Shown here: positions 17,029 through 23,272 of the stretch, one piece after another
How positions within the stretch are numbered: position 1 is the first letter of the stretch
How the letters are laid out: every line of letters starts with the position of its first letter
Assembly: GCF_006912135.1 (NCBI RefSeq)
Contig: NZ_VIRS01000010.1
Coordinates: forward strand, 1-64,000
Length of the DNA: 64,000 nt
From: Cryptosporangium phraense
GTDB lineage: Bacteria; Actinomycetota; Actinomycetes; Mycobacteriales; Cryptosporangiaceae
Direction: 5' to 3'
Notes under the pieces: generated by a model
Told to the model about the DNA's origin: nothing
What the model saw: the letters and a program-made list of their open reading frames with translations, nothing else
Databases searched by the model: none
Made by a program: the position numbers and the translations under genes

Positions 17029-17069
17029 GTTTGGTCCCAAACGTAATGCGCGGGCGTGTGCACGGGCAA
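17029..17069 (-). promoter_or_regulatory. Promoter and palindromic operator of the HpaE-HpaD-FAH-PuuD operon
   Basis: On the minus strand TTGCCC (17064-17069) and CATTAC (17043-17048) are 15 bp apart. The perfect palindrome GTTTGGTCCCAAAC (17029-17042) is directly downstream of the -10. Beyond the operator, the stretch ACGCCCGCG between -35 and -10 is also identical to the GS-like promoter, so about 31 bp are nearly the same in the two places. GGAGG and ATG follow. Confidence 0.75.
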
Positions 17070-17097
17070 GAGTCCGAATGATTTGCCGCTGACCTAT

Positions 17098-17132
17098 CGA
17101 CAAGTCATTCGGCCCCGAATATCTTCTTGTCG
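17098..17132 (+). promoter_or_regulatory. Nested palindromes before the APC permease
   Basis: An inner perfect palindrome ATTCGGCCCCGAAT (17107-17120) fits the pattern RTTYGGNCCCRAAY of the cluster operators. It is enclosed by a second inverted repeat, CGACAAG (17098-17104) and CTTGTCG (17126-17132). The gene starts at 17188. The geometry with respect to a -10 differs from the other promoters, so this may be a variant site or a hairpin in the leader. Confidence 0.5.
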
Positions 17133-17187
17133 CCCAGGTCACATTCGCGGCCGCTGAGCTCCGTGCGTCCGAGGCAGAGAGGCTTCC

Positions 17188-18717
17188 ATGAGCGCTGAAC
17201 GGACTACCTCGAGAACTCCGGCCGGTTCCGATCAACTTGCGCCGAACCGGCTGGGCATTGCCGGAATTGTCTTCTTCGTTGTCGCGGCGGCGGCGCCTCT
17301 GGTCGGCATGACCGGCGCGGTGCCGGTCGCCATCGTGCTCGGCAACGGCGCGGCCGCGCCGGGGGCGTATCTGGTGGCCGGGCTCGTGCTGCTGGTGTTC
17401 AGCGTCGGCTACTCGGCGATGAGCCACCGGGTGACGAACACCGGCGCGTTCTTCGCGTTCGTCGGCCGGGGGCTGGGCATCGTCCCCGGGGTCGGGACCG
17501 CGTTCGTGTCGTTGCTGGCTTACATCGCGGTGCAGCTGGCCATCTTCGGGTTCTTCGGGGCGGTCGCCCACGAGCAGCTGAAGGCGCACCTCTCGATCGA
17601 CCTCCCGTGGTGGGCCTGGACGCTGCTGGCCTGGGCCGTCGTGCTGACGTTGTCCCTGCTCCAGGTCGACATCGGAGCGAAGGTGCTCGGCGTGCTGATG
17701 GGCGTCGAGGTGCTGTCGCTGCTGCTCGTCGCCGTGGTCGTGCTGGTGCGGGGCGGCGGGCCGGACGGGCTCGGGTTCGCGGACTCGTTCTCGCCCGCGA
17801 AGATCTTCAGCGGCGGGTTCGGCGGCTCGGCCGGGATCGCGCTGGCGTTCGCGTTCGCGTCCTACATCGGGTTCGAGGCCACCGCGATCTACGCCGAGGA
17901 GACCAAGGACCCGAAGCGGGCGGTTCCGCGGGCCACCTACACCGCGGTCGCGCTGATCGCCGTGCTGTTCGCGCTGACGTCGTGGGCCGTCGTCAGCGGC
18001 GTCGGCAGCGCGCACGTCGTCGACGAGGTTGCGAAGCGGTCGTCGATCGACGGGACGCCGCTGGCCGACCCGGCTCAGGTGCTGTTCTCGGTCGCCGAGC
18101 AGTACGTCGGCGGGTGGCTCTCGACGCTGCTGAGCTGGCTGGTGCTGAGCAGCCTGTTCGCCGGGTTGTTGGCGTTCCAGAACAGCGCGGCCCGGTACTT
18201 CTTCGCGATGGGGCGGGCCGGTGCACTGCCCCGGGCTCTCGACCGGGTCAACGGGCGGGGCGCGCCGGTGCTCGGCTCGATCGCGACGTCGGTGATCACC
18301 TTCGTCGTCATCGGGCTGTTCGCGCTGACCGGGAAGGACCCGGTGCTGAACCTGTTCAACTGGTTCAGTGGGCTCGCGGTGCTGGCGATCGTGCTGGTCG
18401 AGATCTTGGTGTCCTGCGCGGTGATCGTCCACTTCCGGCGGGAGCCGGCCGGGGGTGCGACCGTGTGGCAGACCGTCGTCGCGCCGGTCGCCGCGATCGT
18501 CGGCTTGGCGCTGGCCGGGTACCTGATCATGGCCCGGTTCGGGCTGCTGGCCGGCACGAGCTCGAACCCGGACGATGCGCTGACGGTGTTCTCGCTGTCG
18601 GCCACCGGCTGGACGCTGGTGCTCGCGCCGTTCGTCGTGCTGGTGGTCGGGTTGGTGCTGGGAGCGGTGCGTCGGAGCGCCGAGAACGAGGGCGCGGTCG
18701 CCGACCTGGTGAGCTGA
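17188..18717 (+). CDS. APC-family amino acid/amine permease
   Basis: This 509-residue membrane protein has about twelve hydrophobic segments. It shows the APC-family features AAAAPLVGMTGAVPVAI in the first helix and FASYIGFEATAIYAEETKDPKRAVPRATY around helix six, the region that contacts substrate in this superfamily. It starts 175 bp from the divergent HpaE-like gene, and its leader carries a palindrome like the cluster operators. It is the likely importer of the amine or amino acid degraded by the neighbouring enzymes. The substrate itself cannot be read from the sequence. Confidence 0.87.
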   Translation: MSAERTTSRTPAGSDQLAPNRLGIAGIVFFVVAAAAPLVGMTGAVPVAIVLGNGAAAPGAYLVAGLVLLVFSVGYSAMSHRVTNTGAFFAFVGRGLGIVPGVGTAFVSLLAYIAVQLAIFGFFGAVAHEQLKAHLSIDLPWWAWTLLAWAVVLTLSLLQVDIGAKVLGVLMGVEVLSLLLVAVVVLVRGGGPDGLGFADSFSPAKIFSGGFGGSAGIALAFAFASYIGFEATAIYAEETKDPKRAVPRATYTAVALIAVLFALTSWAVVSGVGSAHVVDEVAKRSSIDGTPLADPAQVLFSVAEQYVGGWLSTLLSWLVLSSLFAGLLAFQNSAARYFFAMGRAGALPRALDRVNGRGAPVLGSIATSVITFVVIGLFALTGKDPVLNLFNWFSGLAVLAIVLVEILVSCAVIVHFRREPAGGATVWQTVVAPVAAIVGLALAGYLIMARFGLLAGTSSNPDDALTVFSLSATGWTLVLAPFVVLVVGLVLGAVRRSAENEGAVADLVS

Positions 18718-18752
18718 GAAACACTTCACCCGGTGCCGGACAGGTAGGGAGT

Positions 18753-19093
18753 GTGGAACGACTGCAGCGTGAACAGTTCCGAGCGTTCTACGCCGACGCC
18801 TACGCCCCCGTCCTGCGTTTCGTGCAGCGCCGGGTGCCTGCTTCGCAGGCCGAGGACATCGTCGCCGACGCGTTCCTGATCGCCTGGCGCCGTTTCGACG
18901 ACGCACCCCCGCAGGCCGACGATCGACGGGCCTGGCTGTTCGGCGTCGCGCGGAACTGCCTGCTGAACGTCAACCGGGGCCAGGAGCCCAGATCCTCGGC
19001 ATCACCCCGACCGCCTATCGCCTGCGATTACTCCGTGCCCGACGCGCGCTCCGCCGGCACCTCGACGCCACTCCGGTGAGGACACGACCATGA
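18753..19093 (+). pseudogene. ECF sigma factor gene, internally deleted and frameshifted
   Basis: From GTG 18753 the frame encodes sigma region 2 (REQFRAFYADAYAPVLRFVQ, then EDIVADAFLIAWRRF and WLFGVARNCLLNVNRGQ), then becomes nonsense and stops at 19079. A second frame from 18992 encodes the end of region 4 (ILGITPTAYRLRLLRARRAL) and stops at TGA 19091-19093. That stop overlaps the ATG of the next gene (19090) as ATGA, the usual coupling of ECF sigma and partner. The linker and most of region 4 are missing, so the gene looks dead. A sequencing error alone would not explain the missing 50-60 residues. Confidence 0.8.
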
Positions 19094-19872
19094 CCGAGAC
19101 CAGGGACCTCCTGCGCCTGCTCGACCCGGCCGACGCCGAGCTCTCCGTCGACCAGCACCAGCGCGCGGCCGCGTCGCTGGAGCGGATCCTGGCGGAGCCG
19201 GTGACCCAGCCGCGGCGGAGCCGGAGGCTGCTGGCGGCGGCCGCCGCCGCCTGCGCGCTGGCCGCCGGAGCCGTCACGTTCTTCCACACCGGCGACGACG
19301 GTCAGGCCTACGCCTCCTGGACGCCCGCGCCCCGGCCGCTGACCCACGACGAGGCCGGCCGGCTGGGTTCGCAGTGCCGGCGCTGGCTGCGCGGCAGCAT
19401 GCTCGACGCCCGGCGGGCCCACCTGGCGCTGGCCGAGCGGCGCGGGGAGTTCGTCGTGCTGCTCTACCGCACCGACGTCCCGGACATGTCCGGCGACTGC
19501 CTGCTGCGCAACCCGGCCGGCACCGACGACGTCGACCTGATCGGGGCCGGCGCCACCGGCAGCGACGCCCCGGCCCGGCCGGCCCCGCTCGGCGCGCTCG
19601 TCGAGGGCGGGTTCAGCCAGTTCCACGAGGCGTCGGTCACCGACGGGGCGGTGGGCCGCGACGTGACCGGGGTGACCGTGCACGCCGGGAAGTTCACGGT
19701 CGAGGCCACCGTGCACGACGGCCGGCACGCGGCCTGGTGGCCCGGCCCGGCGTTCGACAGCACCGAACCGCCGGAGAGCGGCCAGTGGGCGCCGACGTCG
19801 ATCGTGCACTACGACCTCACGCTGACCGACGGCACCGTCCGCCGGGACGTCCACCCGGTGCGCCCGGGCTGA
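19090..19872 (+). CDS. Single-pass membrane protein, former partner of the ECF sigma factor
   Basis: This 260-residue protein has a cytoplasmic N-terminus of about 45 residues with the pattern LDPADAELSVDQHQRAAASLERIL seen in proteins encoded after ECF sigma genes. One membrane helix (LLAAAAAACALAAGAVTFF) follows, then an extracytoplasmic domain of about 190 residues with two cysteines (SQCRRW and GDCLLR). Its ATG overlaps the stop frame of the broken sigma gene, so it was once translationally coupled to it. It may be the cognate anti-sigma or a sensor, now without its sigma. No recognised enzyme motif. Confidence 0.6.
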   Translation: MTETRDLLRLLDPADAELSVDQHQRAAASLERILAEPVTQPRRSRRLLAAAAAACALAAGAVTFFHTGDDGQAYASWTPAPRPLTHDEAGRLGSQCRRWLRGSMLDARRAHLALAERRGEFVVLLYRTDVPDMSGDCLLRNPAGTDDVDLIGAGATGSDAPARPAPLGALVEGGFSQFHEASVTDGAVGRDVTGVTVHAGKFTVEATVHDGRHAAWWPGPAFDSTEPPESGQWAPTSIVHYDLTLTDGTVRRDVHPVRPG

Positions 19873-19876
19873 GCGC

Positions 19877-20314
19877 TCACCAGGCCCGGAACGTCGGCGG
19901 CCCGTCCCCGGCCCGGTGCAGGACGTCGAACACCTGCCGGGCCTGTTCGCGGTTCCGGCGGCGCAGCGCGCGCCGCAGCCCGGTGACCGGCCCCAGCATC
20001 CGCAGCACCAGCGGCAGCCGCTCGACGACGAACGTCGAGGAGAACACGGTCGTGGTGTCGCCGGCGTCGGTCGCCTCGAGTATCCAGCGGCCTTCCAGGC
20101 GCGCCGGAATCAGGTGGTACAGGTAGACCCGCCCGGCCGCGGTACGCAGCTCCAGACGGTGCGACGTCCCGCCCACCTTCTCGTACCGCTGCACCAGCAG
20201 GTGCCCGTACGCCGCGGTGATCGTCGTGCGCTGCGGCCACGCATCGGACAGCGTCGCGTCGAGATCGACCCCGGTCACCGGCGTGAACAACGTCGTGGAA
20301 AGGCGGAGGCGCAT
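19877..20314 (-). CDS. SRPBCC-like (polyketide cyclase/START fold) protein
   Basis: This 145-residue protein has the beta-strand rich pattern of the SRPBCC superfamily: LSTTLFTPVTGVDLDATLSD at the start, WILEATDAGDTTTVFSSTFVV in the middle and a basic C-terminal helix (RRALRRRNREQARQVFDVLH). Such proteins form a hydrophobic ligand cavity. It is isolated, convergent with the sigma-partner gene (4 bp apart) and divergent from the RutA-like gene. Ligand and role are unknown. Several surface arginines replace the residues of known cyclases, so enzymatic activity is not implied. Confidence 0.55.
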   Translation of the reverse strand: MRLRLSTTLFTPVTGVDLDATLSDAWPQRTTITAAYGHLLVQRYEKVGGTSHRLELRTAAGRVYLYHLIPARLEGRWILEATDAGDTTTVFSSTFVVERLPLVLRMLGPVTGLRRALRRRNREQARQVFDVLHRAGDGPPTFRAW

Positions 20315-20397
20315 ACCCGTCCCGGTCGGTACTGATGGGGCGGCTGCGACGCTGCGGCCTGAACGCTGGAAGCATACGGATCACCCCGTACGGTTGG

Positions 20398-21456
20398 ATG
20401 AGCGCCGTGGCTACCAAGGAATACGGGATCTTCCTCCCGATCGGCAGCGGCGGATGGATGCTCTCCACCACCGCTCCGCATCCCGAGGCGACCTACGCGT
20501 ACAACAAGCGCGCCGCGCTGCACGCCGAGTCGATCGGGCTGGACTTCGTCATGACGATGGCGAAGTGGCGCGGCTTCGGCGGCAGCACCGACCACTGGGG
20601 CGAGAGCCTCGAGTCGATGACGATGATGTCCGCGCTGGCCGAGGCCACCGAGCGGGTCAAGATCTGGGCGACCGTGCACGCGAACGTCCACAACCCCGGC
20701 ATCGCGGCGAAGATGTTCACGACCCTGCAGCAGATCTCCGGCGGCCGGGCCGGCATGAACATCGTCAACGGCGCCTACGCGGCCGAGTTCGAGCAGTTCG
20801 GGCTGTGGAGCGACCTGTCCAAAGAGGACCGCTACCGGATGACCGCGGAGTGGACCGACGCCGTCCTCCGGCTCTGGTCCTCCGACCGCGTCACGCTCGA
20901 CGGTGAGTTCTACACGCTGAAGGACGCCGAGTCCCGGCCCCACCCGGCCACCCGGCCCACGCTGATCAGCGCCGGTCAGTCCCCGGCCGGCCGCGCCTTC
21001 CAGGCGAAATACGCCGACGGCGCGTTCCTCTCGGCGAACACGCTGGAGGAGATGCGCGACTTCTCCCGGGACGTCCACCAGAAGGCGACGGACGCCGGAC
21101 GGGACGTGAAGACGTACTCGATGCTGATGGTCGTCCAGGAGGAGACCGACGCCGAGGCGGCGGAGAAGGTCCGGCAGTGGGGCGAGGGACTCGACCGGGA
21201 GGCGCTCGCGACGATGCAGGCGTCCTGGGGTTTTCCGCCCGACCGGGCGCGCGCATGGGCCGAGGGAGCCACCGGGGAGGCCGCGTTCCAGTCACCGTAC
21301 GTGAGCGGATCGGCCGAGACGGTCGTCGCGCACATCCGGCGGATCGTCGGCGAGGCCGAGCTCGACGGGCTGATGCTGATCTTCCCGGAGTACGACCGGG
21401 ACATCCTCCGGTTCGGCGAGACCGTGCTGCCCCGCCTCCGTGAGCTGGACCGATGA
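20398..21456 (+). CDS. LLM-class flavin monooxygenase, RutA-like
   Basis: This 352-residue bacterial luciferase-like protein follows pyrimidine monooxygenase RutA closely in order: GIFLPIGSGGWMLSTTAPHP, then FVMTMAKWRGFGGSTDHWGESLES, then QQISGGRAGMNIVNGAYAAEFEQFGLW, and PTLISAGQSPAGRAFQAKYADGAFL. RutA opens the uracil ring between N3 and C4 with reduced flavin and O2, giving ureidoacrylate peracid. Its stop overlaps the isochorismatase-family gene (ATGA), as rutA/rutB often pair. The rest of the rut set (C, D, E, F, G) is absent here, so the substrate could differ from uracil. Confidence 0.7.
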   Translation: MSAVATKEYGIFLPIGSGGWMLSTTAPHPEATYAYNKRAALHAESIGLDFVMTMAKWRGFGGSTDHWGESLESMTMMSALAEATERVKIWATVHANVHNPGIAAKMFTTLQQISGGRAGMNIVNGAYAAEFEQFGLWSDLSKEDRYRMTAEWTDAVLRLWSSDRVTLDGEFYTLKDAESRPHPATRPTLISAGQSPAGRAFQAKYADGAFLSANTLEEMRDFSRDVHQKATDAGRDVKTYSMLMVVQEETDAEAAEKVRQWGEGLDREALATMQASWGFPPDRARAWAEGATGEAAFQSPYVSGSAETVVAHIRRIVGEAELDGLMLIFPEYDRDILRFGETVLPRLRELDR

Positions 21457-22085
21457 GCGACCGCAGGCGCGCCGCGCTGGCCGGCCTGGGCCCGGCGCTG
21501 CTGGTCGTCGACGTGCAACGGTCGTTCGGGGATCCGGCGTTCCTCGCCGGTCACGGTCTGTCGCCGGCCGCGTCCGCCGCGGTCGAGGCCGCGGTCACCA
21601 CCACCAAGACCTTGGTGGACGCTGCGCGGGCGCGCGACGTTCCGGTGGTCTGGATCGGGCTCGGGACGGATCCGGCGACGCCGTGGCGGGCCAGCCTGTG
21701 GCTGCGCACCGGCGACCCGGACGCGCCCTACGGCCCCGACGAGCCGTGCCTGATCGGGACGCCGGGCGCGGAGTGGTACCGGGTCGCGCCCGCGCCCGGC
21801 GAGACCGTGGTCACCAAGCGGGGCTACAGCGGGTTCCTCGGGACCGGCCTGGAGTCCCGGCTGCGCGACGCCGGGATCGGCTGGGTCGCGGTCGCCGGCC
21901 TGACCACCGAATGCTGCGTGGCCGCCACCGCGACCGACGCGTTCCAGCTCGGCTGGCCGGTGCTGCTGCCGACCGACGCGGTCGCCGCCTACGACCCGGG
22001 CATGCACGAGGCCGCGCTGGCCCAACTAGCCCTCAACGTCGCTGTCCCCACGACGGCCGAGGACCTGACCGCCCTCTGGGGGTAG
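21453..22085 (+). CDS. Isochorismatase-family amidohydrolase, RutB-like
   Basis: This 210-residue cysteine hydrolase has the triad of the family: aspartate in LLVVDVQRSF, lysine in TVVTKRGYSGFLGTGLE and cysteine in VAGLTTECCVAATATDAF. RutB hydrolyses ureidoacrylate to aminoacrylate and carbamate. It is translationally coupled to the RutA-like gene, which supports an amide or ureide substrate in the same route. Its 3' end overlaps the convergent GNAT gene by about 97 bp. Assignment to RutB rather than a general nicotinamidase-like hydrolase rests on the neighbour. Confidence 0.7.
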   Translation: MSDRRRAALAGLGPALLVVDVQRSFGDPAFLAGHGLSPAASAAVEAAVTTTKTLVDAARARDVPVVWIGLGTDPATPWRASLWLRTGDPDAPYGPDEPCLIGTPGAEWYRVAPAPGETVVTKRGYSGFLGTGLESRLRDAGIGWVAVAGLTTECCVAATATDAFQLGWPVLLPTDAVAAYDPGMHEAALAQLALNVAVPTTAEDLTALWG

Positions 22086-22576
22086 CCGGAGGCGACGACC
22101 CACCGAACCTCACCGTCGGCCAGTTCCGGCGCGCCCCCGAGGCCGCGGAGCAGCTTGCGGGCCCGGACGTTGTCCGGCGCGATCCACGCCACCACCCCGG
22201 CGAACCGCAACTGCCCGGCCACCCCGACCAGATACCGCGCGAGCGCCCGCCCGACCCCCGCGTTCTGCCAGTCGTCGCGCAGGAGCAGCGACACCTCGGC
22301 CATCCCGGTCGCGGTCACCCGCAGGAGCGTCGCGAAACCGATCACCGCGTCGCGCTCGTCCGGCCCGGCCAGCACGAACGTCCGGCCGCGGGCCGGGTCG
22401 ACCATCCGTCGCCATTCGCGGTCGAGCAGCGCGCCGCGCCCGGCCGCGTAGCGGCTGATCAGGGTCCGGGGCGAGCAGCGGCCGTGCATTTCGTTGACCG
22501 CGGTCAGGTCGTCCGCGGTCGCCGCGCGCACCACGACCGGCACGCCGGACGCGGTCCGGATGATGCGTGAACTCAT
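21989..22576 (-). CDS. GNAT-family N-acetyltransferase
   Basis: This 195-residue protein has the GNAT pattern: an N-terminal VVVRAATADDLTAVNEMH helix, the strand AEVSLLLRDDWQNAGVGRALARYLV whose QNAGVGR matches the acetyl-CoA pyrophosphate loop (Q/RxxGxG/A), and the late segment VARKLLRGLG-like NVRARKLLRGLGG. The open frame runs some 97 bp into the RutB-like gene on the other strand, and the last 35 residues look like read-through, so the functional protein may not need them. Substrate is unknown. Confidence 0.75.
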   Translation of the reverse strand: MSSRIIRTASGVPVVVRAATADDLTAVNEMHGRCSPRTLISRYAAGRGALLDREWRRMVDPARGRTFVLAGPDERDAVIGFATLLRVTATGMAEVSLLLRDDWQNAGVGRALARYLVGVAGQLRFAGVVAWIAPDNVRARKLLRGLGGAPELADGEVRWVVASGYPQRAVRSSAVVGTATLRASWASAASCMPGS

Positions 22577-22626
22577 GCCTCCACGGTGAGCCGCCGGGGT
22601 CGGCCGGACGACCCGCTCCCGAACGC

Positions 22627-23226
22627 CTAGAACGTTCTCGTCCGAACATTCGTTCGTCCGACCCACCCGGTGACGATCAGGTACAGCGCGGCGCTGTACG
22701 TCGCCATGACCAGCACGTCCCGGCCGGGGAACCCGGCGTCGGCGGCCCCGAGACCGATCAGCAGGTCGGAGACGAGGAAGAGCGCGCCGCCGGCCGCGGT
22801 CCGCCGGGACACCCCGGCGGCGGTGGCCGCCATCGCGCTCAGCGCGAGGCTGTAGACGGCGACCGGGACCGCCAGGTCGCCGAGCCGGTCCCACAGCAGC
22901 ACGTTGGCCACGACCCAGACCACCGCGTACCCCACGAACGGACGAGGCCGCGCCCACGGCGCGAACGCGACGATCAGGCACACCTGGGTACCCAGGAAGA
23001 ACCCCATTCCGACGAGAAACGCCAGGTCATCGTCGACCAGGAGCGCGATGTCGCCGGCGGTCGCGAAGGCCAGCGCGGCCGTGACCAGGTCGGGGCGGCC
23101 CCGGCGGAGCGCGTACCCGGCCAGCAGCGGCGCGAGCAGCGGCTTGGCCACCCACTGCAGAGCGGTCCAGCCGAGCGCGACCGCGACCAGTTCGACGACC
23201 GCGACCACGGCGAACAGCGTCAGCAT
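22627..23226 (-). CDS. YhhN/TMEM86-family membrane protein (lysoplasmalogenase-like)
   Basis: This 199-residue integral membrane protein has about eight short hydrophobic helices. Polar active-site-like positions are in LQWVAKPLLAPLLAG, ATAGDIALLVDDD, FFLGTQVCLIVAF and GGALFLVSDLLIGLG, which match the YhhN family. Eukaryotic members hydrolyse the vinyl ether bond of lysoplasmalogen; the bacterial function is unsettled. It is separate from its neighbours, with 50 bp to the GNAT gene and 46 bp to the divergent cyclic-di-GMP gene. Confidence 0.72.
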   Translation of the reverse strand: MLTLFAVVAVVELVAVALGWTALQWVAKPLLAPLLAGYALRRGRPDLVTAALAFATAGDIALLVDDDLAFLVGMGFFLGTQVCLIVAFAPWARPRPFVGYAVVWVVANVLLWDRLGDLAVPVAVYSLALSAMAATAAGVSRRTAAGGALFLVSDLLIGLGAADAGFPGRDVLVMATYSAALYLIVTGWVGRTNVRTRTF

Positions 23227-23272
23227 CGACGGACCCTATCCGGCGCCCGAGGCACTCAGGGCCGGGTTCCGG

